Origin: an uncultured Saprospiraceae bacterium
GTDB lineage: Bacteria; Bacteroidota; Bacteroidia; Chitinophagales; Saprospiraceae
Length of the DNA: 64,000 nt
Assembly (NCBI GenBank): GCA_937928405.1
Contig: CALFWZ010000016.1
Coordinates: forward strand, 1-64,000
Direction: 5' to 3'
This document shows positions 8,946 to 17,723 of this stretch, piece after piece (within the stretch, counting starts at the first letter, position 1; each line of letters starts with the position of its first letter). Under the pieces are notes generated by a model. That model worked only from the letters and a program-made list of their open reading frames with translations. It made no database searches and was not told the origin of the DNA. A program made the position numbers and the translations under genes.

Positions 8946-9776
8946 TTATAAAAGTTCTTCTAAATTGATTTGGGTTAAGGATTTATGTTTTAGGGTAGAA
9001 AAAGCATTCGAAGAATAGATACCTGCAAATTGTTTTTCTAATTGATCAAACCCTTTACTAAAAATTCCATGAGAAACAATCAGATAAATAGGACCAGCAT
9101 TTTTTTCTTTTAACTTCTCTGCCAATCCTAAAAAGGTTCCGCCACCATCACAGATATCATCAACGATGTAACATGATTTTCCTTTTAGGTCATCAGCGTA
9201 TACGGTGAATCCGGTCAACTGTCCATTTTTCACATCTCGAATTTTACTACATTCTATAACTGGAATTCCATCGAGATACTGAGAGACTTTATAAATCTTT
9301 TTTAGGGCACCTCCATCAGGAGAGATCAATAAAATGTCTTTTGTTGGACCAATGCATTTTTTGACAAAGTGGTGGTTGGGAATAACAACCACTTGATTTA
9401 ATAGCGCCCCGGTTACTTCAGAATGAGGATCAAAAACCATTACCTTCTTAAAATTTTGTGCATTTATTAGATCAGCATAAACTTTTACGCTTAAAGGTTC
9501 TCCAGGAACCATCACTCGATCTTGTCGGGCCGCAGGAAAATAAGGTATTAATAATTCAAGATGATCTATGCCCATTCTTTTCAATGCATCTACTGCTAAC
9601 AGCAGCAAACCCATGTCCCGAAAACTTTGAGGACGTAAGGTTATCGTCACAGAACTTTTGGCGGCTAATCGCTCCGTGATTTGGATATGGAGTTCTCCCC
9701 CATTAAATTCAAAAGCTTTAAAAGCAATGCTTTTCCCAAATGGTTGAAAGTTTGAATCGAGATGTAGATACTTCAT
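8946..9776 (-). CDS. Divergent short ribose-phosphate pyrophosphokinase homologue (PRPP synthetase-like)
   Basis: 276 residues against about 310-320 for housekeeping Prs; the usual N-terminal GN(A/S)xPELA segment is absent. Conserved features are IPYFPAARQDR (near 88-98), which includes the Arg-Gln-Asp-Arg of the ATP site, VFDPHSE (the catalytic His region), and a PRPP-loop-like IVDDICDGGGTF. In housekeeping enzymes the loop is usually DDxxDTGGT, so Gly replaces Thr. Directly upstream of and co-transcribed with the NAMPT-like gene, it likely makes the pyrophosphorylated ribose donor. Short Prs plus NadV pairs are known in phages and bacteria. Whether the substrate is ribose-5-phosphate or ADP-ribose (Adps of NARP1) is open. 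Confidence 0.85.
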   Translation of the reverse strand: MKYLHLDSNFQPFGKSIAFKAFEFNGGELHIQITERLAAKSSVTITLRPQSFRDMGLLLLAVDALKRMGIDHLELLIPYFPAARQDRVMVPGEPLSVKVYADLINAQNFKKVMVFDPHSEVTGALLNQVVVIPNHHFVKKCIGPTKDILLISPDGGALKKIYKVSQYLDGIPVIECSKIRDVKNGQLTGFTVYADDLKGKSCYIVDDICDGGGTFLGLAEKLKEKNAGPIYLIVSHGIFSKGFDQLEKQFAGIYSSNAFSTLKHKSLTQINLEELL

Positions 9777-9793
9777 TTTGCGTTATTTTTACA

Positions 9794-9825
9794 CAAATTT
9801 AATTGAAAACATAATTGCATGCAAA
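9794..9825 (-). promoter_or_regulatory. Promoter of the prs-like/nadV operon
   Basis: On the minus strand a TTTG -33 element (9822-9825) is followed after exactly 20 bases by TAAATTTG (9794-9801), an exact match to the Bacteroidota TAnnTTTG -7 element. The ATG is at 9776, leaving a short leader. The elements overlap or abut the palindrome described separately. Confidence 0.7.
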
Positions 9826-9852
9826 TTTTTTGTGTATTTTTTACACAAAAAA
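9826..9852. promoter_or_regulatory. Operator-like palindrome, candidate NrtR site
   Basis: Perfect 11-base arms TTTTTTGTGTA (9826-9836) and TACACAAAAAA (9842-9852) are separated by five T. It lies immediately upstream of the -33 element of the prs-nadV promoter. A second copy of the half-site TTTTTACACAAA occurs at 9786-9797, overlapping the -7 element. The nearby NrtR-like regulator gene makes it the obvious candidate binder, but this is inference. Confidence 0.6.
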
Positions 9853-10121
9853 GCCTAAAAAGCCTAACTTACTTGGCAAAACGTTCTTTCAGAGATTTAT
9901 TTATACTTAATGGGTGCCTAATAGATACATAACTAATGTGAATTTGAAGGAAAATTCAAGGCGTTCTAATGGAATTGAGATCCAATATAGGTGGAGTTTC
10001 TTAATTTTACTAATTTAAAACACTGTTGTATTTGAGAATAGTCAATTTTGATTAAGTGACAATTCACCTATCTTGTGGTCTTAAGAAAGAAGTTACTTCA
10101 TAAACTAAATATAGACTTATT

Positions 10122-10262
10122 ATGGGCAAATTCTTAAGACTACTAGTGATGTTTGGACCAATGATTTATAAAGGAGTGAATAAATTCTTGGCTTCTAGAA
10201 AAAAGGAAAATCAAATCCTTCCTCCAAATCCTGAAAATGAAGATGATTTTGTGGAGGAGTAA
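10122..10262 (+). CDS. Small basic-then-acidic protein, 46 residues
   Basis: The frame from ATG 10122 to TAA 10260-10262 encodes a hydrophobic, glycine-containing start (MGKFLRLLVMFGPMIYKGV), a basic patch (ASRKKE) and an acidic tail (ENEDDFVEE). The layout looks like a real peptide with an N-terminal membrane-binding helix rather than chance. It is the only plus-strand gene in a 13-kb minus-strand stretch, in the 583-base space between the prs-like gene and nrtR, and divergent from the former. Function unknown. Confidence 0.5.
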   Translation: MGKFLRLLVMFGPMIYKGVNKFLASRKKENQILPPNPENEDDFVEE

Positions 10263-10359
10263 TAGTCTTTAGCTTTATACGAGTGTGTTTGGTAGTAAAG
10301 AATATTTGATTTTCAATTTTACACCTCGTGTCTTTGGCAAATTAAATTAACTACGAGCA

Positions 10360-11046
10360 TCATACTTCAAAAACCATCCCTTTCTCTTTCAAATCAAAGT
10401 AGGCCTTCTTTTTGAATTGGTACATTGTTCCTGGCCTACCCTTTCCTGACGAGTGTTTCTCGGGTAATTCCTCTAAGATTCCTAGTTGTAAGAATTTCTT
10501 TTTGAAATTCCGTCGATCTAGTTTTTTTCCACGAATCACTTCGTAAAGTGTCAGTAATTGTATGAATGGAAATTTTTGGTCGAGTAGTTCAAAGCCAATG
10601 GGTTCGTAAGTTATTTTATTTTTTAATCTTAAAATAGCCGTATCGACTATTTTTTGATGATCAAAAGCCAAGTCAGGCAGTTGAGCAATGTTAAACCATC
10701 GAGCCTCACTGGCGTCGCTATCGGCATGGAGTTGAAACTGAGATTGCCTAATCAAGCCATAATAAGCAACACTTACCACTCGATTTCGAGGATCTCGATC
10801 GGGGTGTCCATAGGTATAAAGCTGCTCTAAATAATTAACTTCTAGGCTGGTTTCTTCGCGAAGTTCTCGATGCACCGCAGCTTCAAGCGTTTCTGCATAT
10901 TTTACCAATCCACCTGGCAAGGCCCAGGCATCTTTAAAGGGCGGATTTTTTCTTCTAATCAAAGTAAGGGAAATACCGGTGTCTTTATCGTAACCGAAAA
11001 CTACGGCATCTACGCTAAGGTTAATTTTATTTTTTCCTGCCGACAT
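10360..11046 (-). CDS. nrtR: NrtR-like Nudix transcriptional regulator
   Basis: 228 residues. An N-terminal Nudix domain (about 8-135) starts SVDAVVFGYDKDTGISLTLI, with a box GLVKYAE...RELREETSL, in which the usual Gly after EEx is Ser. A C-terminal winged helix-turn-helix (about 155-225) contains RRNFKKKFLQLGILEEL and SSGKGRPGTMYQFKK. This two-domain layout is that of NrtR, the regulator of NAD biosynthesis and related pathways, which senses ADP-ribose-like ligands; the altered Nudix box fits loss of hydrolysis. It is close to the prs-nadV operon and its palindromic operator. It may be co-transcribed with accD (35-base gap). Nudix regulators of sugar genes share the architecture. Confidence 0.8.
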   Translation of the reverse strand: MSAGKNKINLSVDAVVFGYDKDTGISLTLIRRKNPPFKDAWALPGGLVKYAETLEAAVHRELREETSLEVNYLEQLYTYGHPDRDPRNRVVSVAYYGLIRQSQFQLHADSDASEARWFNIAQLPDLAFDHQKIVDTAILRLKNKITYEPIGFELLDQKFPFIQLLTLYEVIRGKKLDRRNFKKKFLQLGILEELPEKHSSGKGRPGTMYQFKKKAYFDLKEKGMVFEV

Positions 11047-11081
11047 TCTGTAATTGGTTGAGGTTTTGAACGGAAGTGTTC

Positions 11082-11918
11082 TTAAAACATACTCAATAGA
11101 TCTCCAATTCTTTCTTTTAAATCCTTACGGTCAACGATAAAATCCAGGAATCCATGCTCTAATAAAAATTCAGAAGTTTGGAAACCCTCTGGAAGTTCTT
11201 GCTTGATCGTTTCTTTAATTACTCGTGGGCCAGCAAATCCAATTAGGGCTTCTGGCTCAGAGAAATTGATATCTCCAAGCATCGCAAACGAAGCCGTTAC
11301 GCCTCCAGTGGTAGGATCTGTCATAAAGGAGAAGTATGGAATTTTTTCCTTGGCCAATTGTGATAGTTTAGCAGAGGTTTTAGCCATTTGCATCAAAGAA
11401 AAAGCAGATTCCATCATTCTAGCACCACCAGATTTGGAAATAATCATCAATGGAATTTTATGCTCTCTACAAAAGTCAATGGATTTGGCAATTTTTTCTC
11501 CCATAACTGAGCCCATAGAACCACCTATAAAAGTGAAATCCATGGCAGCAATGACCAATGGTTTTTTGGCCACCTTTCCGTATCCTACGGTCATGGCATC
11601 GGTCAGATTGGTTTTTTTCTTGGCAGCTGCCAGTCGATCAGGGTAAGATTTAAGATCAGTAAATTCAAGAATATCTTTTGAAACAAGGTCTTCAAAAAGT
11701 TCTTCATATTTACCATCAAAAATTACCTCAAAATATTGCTTTGAACTGATTCGGATGTGATAATTACACTTCGGACATTTGTAAAAATTTTCAACTACAT
11801 CTTTTTGTGTACTGGTTTCTTTACACTTTCCACACTTATACCAGAGACCATCAGGGGCTTCCTTTTTGTCCTTTGTAGAAGTTATGATTCCGTCTTTTAA
11901 TCTCTTAAACCAACCCAT
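11082..11918 (-). CDS. accD: Acetyl-CoA carboxylase, carboxyltransferase subunit beta
   Basis: 278 residues, full length. The N-terminal zinc ribbon has CGKC and CPKC (about 29-32 and 48-51). The crotonase-like core has MDFTFIGGSMGSVMGEK, SKSGGARMMESAFSLMQM and DPTTGGVTASFA, which shape the carboxybiotin/CoA oxyanion holes. It transfers CO2 from biotin-BCCP to acetyl-CoA, making malonyl-CoA for fatty-acid synthesis, as a complex with AccA. accA is not nearby. nrtR follows after 35 bases on the same strand. Confidence 0.97.
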   Translation of the reverse strand: MGWFKRLKDGIITSTKDKKEAPDGLWYKCGKCKETSTQKDVVENFYKCPKCNYHIRISSKQYFEVIFDGKYEELFEDLVSKDILEFTDLKSYPDRLAAAKKKTNLTDAMTVGYGKVAKKPLVIAAMDFTFIGGSMGSVMGEKIAKSIDFCREHKIPLMIISKSGGARMMESAFSLMQMAKTSAKLSQLAKEKIPYFSFMTDPTTGGVTASFAMLGDINFSEPEALIGFAGPRVIKETIKQELPEGFQTSEFLLEHGFLDFIVDRKDLKERIGDLLSMF

Positions 11919-12111
11919 AGTAAGAATTTTTGCAATTTAGTTTGTTGGATTTGCGCCAAATAGTAAGTTGTTCTGAATAGTTATTTTAATTATCAACCAA
12001 ATGATTAATAGTTGCCGTAAAAATAAGAATGATTTTGTGATTCGGGCAGTAAATTTCTTTTATTTCGTAGATTCTCTAAAATTCAGAACCTTTTACCCTT
12101 AAAATACCATG

Positions 12112-13140
12112 TTAATATCTAAAAGCTTTGACCGAATTGACAAAGGCTTTTACATTTTCCAAGGGGGTATCTGGGTAGACTCCATGCCCTAAATTAACTA
12201 TATGATGCCCATTAAAGCTACGAATCATTTCTTGACTAGCCTTTACTAATTCCTCTGGTTTTGCGTAAAGAAAGCAGGGATCCAAATTCCCCTGAACTAC
12301 CCTATTATTTCCTAATTTTTGACGAGCAAAGTACGCTGGTGTATTCCAATCTAACCCAATTACTGCACAATCCAATTTATTAATTTCTTCTAAGGCATAC
12401 CAAGCTCCTCTAGCAAAAACTATTACTGGTACTTCTGTAATGGCTGCACAGATTTGCTTTAAGTAAGGAATAGCAAAGGTCTCATATTGCGCTGGTGAAA
12501 GTATCCCAGCCCAACTATCAAATACCTGTACAATATTAACCCCTGCCGCAATTTTTCGCTTAAGATAGCTAATGGTTGTATTAGTGATTTTAGTTAAAAG
12601 CTGATGAGCGACAACTGGGTCTGCGTATAAGAGTTTTTTAGCTTTCGAAAACGTTTTGCTACCTGATCCTTCCACCATGTAGGAGAAAATGGTCCAAGGG
12701 GCGCCAGCAAACCCAATTAAGGGTATTTTCCCTTGTAATTCTCGTACAGTGGTCTCTACAGCTTGATAAACATATCCTAGTTCATCAGCTGCATTTTCTC
12801 CCTGAATAAGGTTTGAAACATCTTTAGAAGACTGGATAGTATTTGGGAAAAATGGTCCCTTTTTTTCAATCATTTCATAAGGTAATCCCATGGCCTCCGG
12901 AATCACCAATATATCTGAAAATATTATAGCAGCATCCACACCTAGTTCATCAACTGGTTGTAAGGTAACCTCAGCGGCCAAATGCGGTGTTTCTACCAAC
13001 TCCTTAAATCCTGAAAGACTAGCGCGTAAAGAACGATATTGAGGAAGGATTCTCCCCGCCTGACGCATCAACCATACTGGAGGACGCTCGGTCTTTTCTC
13101 CTTTCGCAACTCTTAATAAAAGGTCATTATGAATTTTCAT
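12112..13140 (-). CDS. hemE: Uroporphyrinogen decarboxylase
   Basis: 342 residues, normal length. RPPVWLMRQAGRILPQYR (about 19-36) is the first signature, GFAGAPWTIFSYMVEGSGSK (about 143-162) the second. The active-site Asp follows in AAIIFSDILVIPEAMG. HIVNLGHGVYPDTP closes the barrel. It decarboxylates the four acetate side chains of uroporphyrinogen III to give coproporphyrinogen III in haem synthesis, in the cytoplasm. It has no haem-gene neighbours and appears monocistronic. Confidence 0.97.
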   Translation of the reverse strand: MKIHNDLLLRVAKGEKTERPPVWLMRQAGRILPQYRSLRASLSGFKELVETPHLAAEVTLQPVDELGVDAAIIFSDILVIPEAMGLPYEMIEKKGPFFPNTIQSSKDVSNLIQGENAADELGYVYQAVETTVRELQGKIPLIGFAGAPWTIFSYMVEGSGSKTFSKAKKLLYADPVVAHQLLTKITNTTISYLKRKIAAGVNIVQVFDSWAGILSPAQYETFAIPYLKQICAAITEVPVIVFARGAWYALEEINKLDCAVIGLDWNTPAYFARQKLGNNRVVQGNLDPCFLYAKPEELVKASQEMIRSFNGHHIVNLGHGVYPDTPLENVKAFVNSVKAFRY

Positions 13141-13333
13141 GGCGCAATAATACGGAATTTAAAGAAAGAGATAATTCATGTTTTAGTAAAAAAAATAGAC
13201 AGCAAGCGCCGAAAACATTATTCTTTTGACTGGAAACTAATAGAGATGTGGATGGATAGATAACTCGGCCAATTTATAGAAGAAATTAAGTTATAAAGTC
13301 ATATGATAGGGATTGAGTCATATGAAAATTGAA

Positions 13334-13363
13334 AAAGCCGCTCAGTATTAACTGAACGGCTTT
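13334..13363 (-). terminator. Strong hairpin terminator of the AP2-domain gene
   Basis: Arms AAAGCCGCTCAGT (13334-13346) and ACTGAACGGCTTT (13351-13363) pair over 13 positions with one mismatch around the loop ATTA. On the minus strand the stem runs into a T-tract. It lies 35 bases downstream of the AP2 gene stop. Confidence 0.85.
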
Positions 13364-13397
13364 CATGATTAGTTTGTCAAGTTTGAATACAGGAAAT

Positions 13398-13934
13398 TTA
13401 CTCTCCTTTTCTAATTACATTGATTTTTCCATCATCTCCGTACAATTCACGGGAGATTTTGTTGTAAGCCATGGCAGCCTCTTCTGCTGTAGCAAACATA
13501 CCAATGTGCATAGATCTACGGTCCTTAGAAATTACCGCGCGGTAACGGTGATTTTCTTTATAAACTCCAGTGTAGCCTGCAGAGCTACTACTTTTGCGTT
13601 TTCGGCTGGCGGTACTCCGTGAGCGCCACTCAACATTCTCAATTCGGCAATCTAATTTATTACCGTTTACAGTACCTACTAAATTTTTAACTTTTGTGCG
13701 GTCAGATTTCTTGAATTTTTCCGCTACTAATTTATGTAAATAGTAGGTTTCAATTTTAAAACTTCCATCTCTGGTAGGTTTTGTTTTTTGAAAAACAGCA
13801 CACCCACTTGAATGACGACGTAAACGGTTGATTATATCCAACTTTTTCATCTTCGAATCAGTGGTAAGATATTTATAGACTTTATCGTCTATGGTTACCT
13901 TCTCGTCTGAATTTTTTAATTTAACTTCGTACAT
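13398..13934 (-). CDS. HNH-derived protein with C-terminal AP2/ERF-like DNA-binding domain
   Basis: 178 residues. The C-terminal part (about 118-172) is an AP2 domain: AGYTGVYKENHRYRAVIS, then SMHIGMFATAEEAAMAYN, then REL. The middle (about 67-105) resembles the core of HNH homing-type endonucleases: YYLHKLVAEKFK, then VGTVNGNKLDCRIENVEW, where active enzymes usually read NHIDGNKLNNRxENLEW. The catalytic His-containing NHI/D segment is missing here, so nuclease activity is probably lost and the protein may act only by binding DNA. AP2-HNH fusions are known mobile-element genes. It is monocistronic with a strong terminator. Confidence 0.8.
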   Translation of the reverse strand: MYEVKLKNSDEKVTIDDKVYKYLTTDSKMKKLDIINRLRRHSSGCAVFQKTKPTRDGSFKIETYYLHKLVAEKFKKSDRTKVKNLVGTVNGNKLDCRIENVEWRSRSTASRKRKSSSSAGYTGVYKENHRYRAVISKDRRSMHIGMFATAEEAAMAYNKISRELYGDDGKINVIRKGE

Positions 13935-14130
13935 TGTAATATCTCTCTTTTAATGTTAAGTAAATAAATATTTAATAATAATTCCAATGTTTTGAATTCA
14001 AATACATTGAAAGTTAGCCTGACAAACTAAATAGTAAAATGTAATTATGATGTCAAAGATAGACTTTTTTTCTAATTCTTGAGAAAATTTTATTTTTTAT
14101 TTATATTAGATGTATATTTTATAACTCTTA

Positions 14131-14193
14131 ATAAACGATAGTCTAGAAATGATAACCGATGCATTGGAAACAATAAACGATAGTCTGGAGATG
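14131..14193 (+). repeat. Imperfect 21-base direct repeat across the ribD start
   Basis: Bases 14131-14151 and 14173-14193 match at 19 of 21 positions (core ATAAACGATAGTCT) and are 42 bases apart. Each copy ends in an ATG, both in the ribD frame, so the gene has two similar start sites 14 codons apart. Confidence 0.75.
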
Positions 14194-15213
14194 CGACGTT
14201 GCTTCGATTTAGCAAGAATCGGTAAAGGCAATGTCAACCCCAATCCAATGGTTGGTAGTTTATTGTTATACCATCAGATGGTTATCGGAGAAGGTTATCA
14301 TCAACAGTTTGGTGGAAACCATGCAGAAGTAAATTGTTTCAACTCAGTTATAACCAAAAACAGGCCAAAAATCCCCGATAGTACACTGTTTGTAAGTTTA
14401 GAACCCTGTTGTTTTCATGGAAAGACACCTGCTTGTTCTGACTTAATTATTAATAAAAAGGTCAAAGATTTAAGAATTTCAGCCATTGATAAAACGCCAA
14501 ATGTTAATGGTAAAGGACTAAAAATATTAAGTGCTGAAAATGTCAAAGTCCAGACAAGTTTTTTAGAAAAAACTGGTAATTGGTTTGTAAGAAATCGCAC
14601 TGTTTTTGTAACGAAAAAGCGCCCATATATTATTTTAAAATTTGCTATTTCAAAAGATGGATTTCTTGGAAAAAAAGATAAAAAAATATGGCTAACCAAC
14701 CCTATTTCCAAAAGATTGGTGCACAAATGGCGAAGTGAAGTTGGAGCTATTATGGTTGGTACCAACACCGCTTTGACAGATAACCCTAATCTCAACAATA
14801 GGTATCATTATGGCAGCTCTCCCCTCCGAATTGTTCCAGATTTTCATCATAAAATTCCAAATAATTCCCACTTAAAAGATGGAAAAACACCTACTTGGAT
14901 ATTAAATGGAGATGAACAAAAATTCTCTTCCGCTCCGAATCTTGATTATATCTCGCTTCCAAAGGGTCCGTCATTTTTACCTAGGCTTTTTGACAAATTG
15001 GTCGAGGCAAACATCGATACGTTATTAGTAGAAGGTGGTGCCCATCTATTGAATAGCTTTATTGAGGCCGGATTTTGGGATGAAGCCAGGGTTTTTAAAA
15101 CCAATCGGACTTTAGGGGACGGAATTCCGGCTCCTATTTTAAAAGGACAGAATGAGGTAATTGAGTGGATTGGACAGGATCAATTAACCTTTAGTTATTC
15201 CGAAGAAGGATAG
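14149..15213 (+). CDS. ribD: Bifunctional riboflavin biosynthesis deaminase/reductase
   Basis: 354 residues. The N-terminal deaminase domain has NPNPMVGSLL, the zinc ligand motif GGNHAEVNCF, and PCC...PAC in LEPCCFHGKTPACSDL. The C-terminal reductase domain (about 160-354) starts RPYIILKFAISKDGFLG and includes LVEGGAHLLNSF. It deaminates and reduces the pyrimidine intermediate of riboflavin synthesis. The ATG at 14149 gives a 14-residue N-terminal extension; the ATG at 14191, in the second repeat copy, gives MRRCFDLARIG, which is close to the usual family start. Both are plausible. No FMN riboswitch was recognised upstream. Confidence 0.93.
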   Translation: MITDALETINDSLEMRRCFDLARIGKGNVNPNPMVGSLLLYHQMVIGEGYHQQFGGNHAEVNCFNSVITKNRPKIPDSTLFVSLEPCCFHGKTPACSDLIINKKVKDLRISAIDKTPNVNGKGLKILSAENVKVQTSFLEKTGNWFVRNRTVFVTKKRPYIILKFAISKDGFLGKKDKKIWLTNPISKRLVHKWRSEVGAIMVGTNTALTDNPNLNNRYHYGSSPLRIVPDFHHKIPNNSHLKDGKTPTWILNGDEQKFSSAPNLDYISLPKGPSFLPRLFDKLVEANIDTLLVEGGAHLLNSFIEAGFWDEARVFKTNRTLGDGIPAPILKGQNEVIEWIGQDQLTFSYSEEG

Positions 15214-15232
15214 ATAAGTCTTATTCAAGTAC

Positions 15233-17704
15233 TTATAAATCAATACCAATAACAAATCCAGTCCGTCGGTGCTTCCATTGATCGTAAGAGAAAACGATAT
15301 CTAATCGGAAAAGTCGAAGTGCTTTGAATCCAATATTATCAAGGCCAACATTAAATTCGAAATATTCCTTCTGGTCATCGGTATATAAAAAGGCTGCACC
15401 TGCCACAGTTTTCCAACCGAATTTTCGAAGTAGCGGCAACTTATCGAGAATGTACCCATCAAAATTGTGTCGGAAATGCATCTGTGTCCAAGCACCATTT
15501 ATACTCCGTTCATAGTATGGCAATAGGAGGAAGGTGCTTAAATATTTTGAAGGATTTCCAACAAGAAACTGGTTTCCATTAAAATGTTGCCAATCAATAA
15601 ATCGAAGGTTGTTCTTACGTAAAAATGTACCAGCTTCTAGATTAAAAGCTGTGCGACCAATAAGCCCAAATGTAATCTCGTCCCAGTAATTAATCCAAAT
15701 TTGGTCAAAGTCCACATCGCTACCAAGTGCTTTAATTCCTCGACGGTAATGAATCCAAACATCCGGTTGATCAGATCCTACGATAAATTTACGATCTGGA
15801 TAAGTCAGATATTTTTGATTTATTCTAATTCGAAAACTAGCATTGAAAATAAAGGCTGGATGGCGGGCAGGAATTGGAACACCCTCTCTCGCAGTCACAA
15901 TATTATTGGGTTCAAAACGATCATCTTTATTGAAAAAACTGGACTCAGAAGTATTGTCTAAATAGCTACGATCTTCATATTCAAATCCTCCAGAAAAAAG
16001 TAATCCATTTATAATTTCGTGCCGGAGTCGGATTTTACCAAATTCTCGTTGATAAAGATGCAGGTAATTTTTGTGTTGAAAAGTGGAAGTAATCGAATTA
16101 AATTCTCTATTAACTGGGTTGCCACCATTAAACTGCCGAGTGCTACTTCCACCCGTAATGCTCAATCTAGTAAAGTGAGTCCGATTAAAATTATAAGTAA
16201 ATCCTCCTTCTCCTCGCCATCTTTTGTCACTAAAACCATATTGTAATTTTCCAGATAATTCTAAACTCCGAGTATTGTATTTATCGTAGGTTTTTCGATA
16301 ACTCATATTCAAATTGGCATAGTATCCTTGCACCGGATTAAACAATACAGTAGATAGAGGTGATTGAAAACTTAAAACCTTTTTCTCAAAACTATTTTGC
16401 CAAGTATATCCGAGCAACAAATCCCAAACCTTGAATTTGTTATTTTTTCTATCCAGAGAATCCAAAAAAGGTTTTGATTCCCAAATTCTCTGAAGGCTAT
16501 CTTTTTTTATATAATCTAATCCCTCTTCCATCGTCAGGGGAATCGGACGAATGGAATCCCAATAAACTTCCTCTTTTTCATTGGCTCCCTCCTCTACCTT
16601 AAAAATTTCTTGAGAGAAGAATTTATCAGGAAAGTCTTTATCTAATTCATAGTTTGAAAATACCCCTGTAAAGTTTCCTTCCGCTTCAAAGCCTAAAAAT
16701 CCAAATTTAAAATCAAGCGATTGAGAAAGCAGCATCCACTTATCTGGTTGATCCACAGGTACATGTACTTGTGTTATGACAAGCGTATCAAGAGCCGCCT
16801 GTTTAATAGCTTGACCGGTTACGTAGAGTTCTGTACTTTGAATATTCCATAGATCTTCGACGATATAAATAAAACCAGACAAAACCGGATCAGACTCGCG
16901 TTTTTTAAGCACCTGAATTTTATTAATCTCATATCCATTTTCGTCGAAAAAAGTACCGATAAGTTTATACCGATAATATTGCATCGCTGTATTAGCAATT
17001 GGAGAGAGCAATTCGCGTTCGACGTTAATATGGTTATTGTAAAAGTCAAAATCCATCAATGACGCTCGATTAAAACCAAAGCCATTATCATTTCCACTTA
17101 CTTTAGAGGAAAACATTTCCTCTTTTAGTTTATTGGGTTGAGCGCGAGATAGTCTTGCTTGCGATTCTGATAAATAGATGATTCCTTGTCCTGTTGAATC
17201 CAATGTCCCTCCTAGATCCCCGATTTCTTGTCCAAGAATCTTCTCTGGCGCTTTGACTAATCGTTGATTACCTTTAATATAAACATCACATTCATATGAT
17301 TTTATAAGCTCTTTGTAATATTTTCGTTTAGCGATAGCTTTACGAATAATAGGATAGGCAGGATCTTCGGCGTTGGCTCGAACAACCACTTCAGAAATTT
17401 GCACAGACTCTTTACTTAGTTGGATATTTAACTCCTTTGCTTCTGCTGCTATCGTAACCGTGAAAATTTTCTGCTGGTATCCAACGTATTGACATACAAT
17501 TTTATAAGTTCCAGGAGAAAGATCGAAGTGGTAAAATCCTTCTTCGTTAGAGGTGGTCCCTTTGGTAGTTCCTTGAACATAAATGCTCGCAAAAGGAAGG
17601 GGTTCATTACCGCTGCTGGTAATTAGACCTTTTAATTGGGCAAAGAGGTCGTTAGAAGGAAATACAATTATGAATAATAAAAATAGAAAGGGGTATTTTT
17701 TCAT
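15233..17704 (-). CDS. DUF5686/carboxypeptidase-like regulatory domain outer-membrane protein
   Basis: About 823 residues. After a signal peptide (KKYPFLFLLFIIVFP...LFAQ) comes a CarboxypepD_reg-like beta-sandwich (about 25-110: LKGLITSSGNEPLPFASIYV, TSNEEGFYHFDLSPGTYKI). A large DUF5686 region follows with many aromatic beta strands, probably a C-terminal barrel. Related proteins resemble TonB-dependent receptor parts but lack a plug domain; their role is unknown. I chose the ATG at 17704 because a TATCTTTG -7 element at 17724-17731 directly precedes the other in-frame ATG (17722), which would leave it almost no leader. It is convergent with ribD. Confidence 0.85.
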   Translation of the reverse strand: MKKYPFLFLLFIIVFPSNDLFAQLKGLITSSGNEPLPFASIYVQGTTKGTTSNEEGFYHFDLSPGTYKIVCQYVGYQQKIFTVTIAAEAKELNIQLSKESVQISEVVVRANAEDPAYPIIRKAIAKRKYYKELIKSYECDVYIKGNQRLVKAPEKILGQEIGDLGGTLDSTGQGIIYLSESQARLSRAQPNKLKEEMFSSKVSGNDNGFGFNRASLMDFDFYNNHINVERELLSPIANTAMQYYRYKLIGTFFDENGYEINKIQVLKKRESDPVLSGFIYIVEDLWNIQSTELYVTGQAIKQAALDTLVITQVHVPVDQPDKWMLLSQSLDFKFGFLGFEAEGNFTGVFSNYELDKDFPDKFFSQEIFKVEEGANEKEEVYWDSIRPIPLTMEEGLDYIKKDSLQRIWESKPFLDSLDRKNNKFKVWDLLLGYTWQNSFEKKVLSFQSPLSTVLFNPVQGYYANLNMSYRKTYDKYNTRSLELSGKLQYGFSDKRWRGEGGFTYNFNRTHFTRLSITGGSSTRQFNGGNPVNREFNSITSTFQHKNYLHLYQREFGKIRLRHEIINGLLFSGGFEYEDRSYLDNTSESSFFNKDDRFEPNNIVTAREGVPIPARHPAFIFNASFRIRINQKYLTYPDRKFIVGSDQPDVWIHYRRGIKALGSDVDFDQIWINYWDEITFGLIGRTAFNLEAGTFLRKNNLRFIDWQHFNGNQFLVGNPSKYLSTFLLLPYYERSINGAWTQMHFRHNFDGYILDKLPLLRKFGWKTVAGAAFLYTDDQKEYFEFNVGLDNIGFKALRLFRLDIVFSYDQWKHRRTGFVIGIDL

Positions 17705-17723
17705 AGCGAATTTGGGTTTCATA

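Noticed and set aside
14041..14148. FMN riboswitch upstream of ribD
   Set aside because: The leader is short and AT-rich, without the conserved riboswitch blocks.
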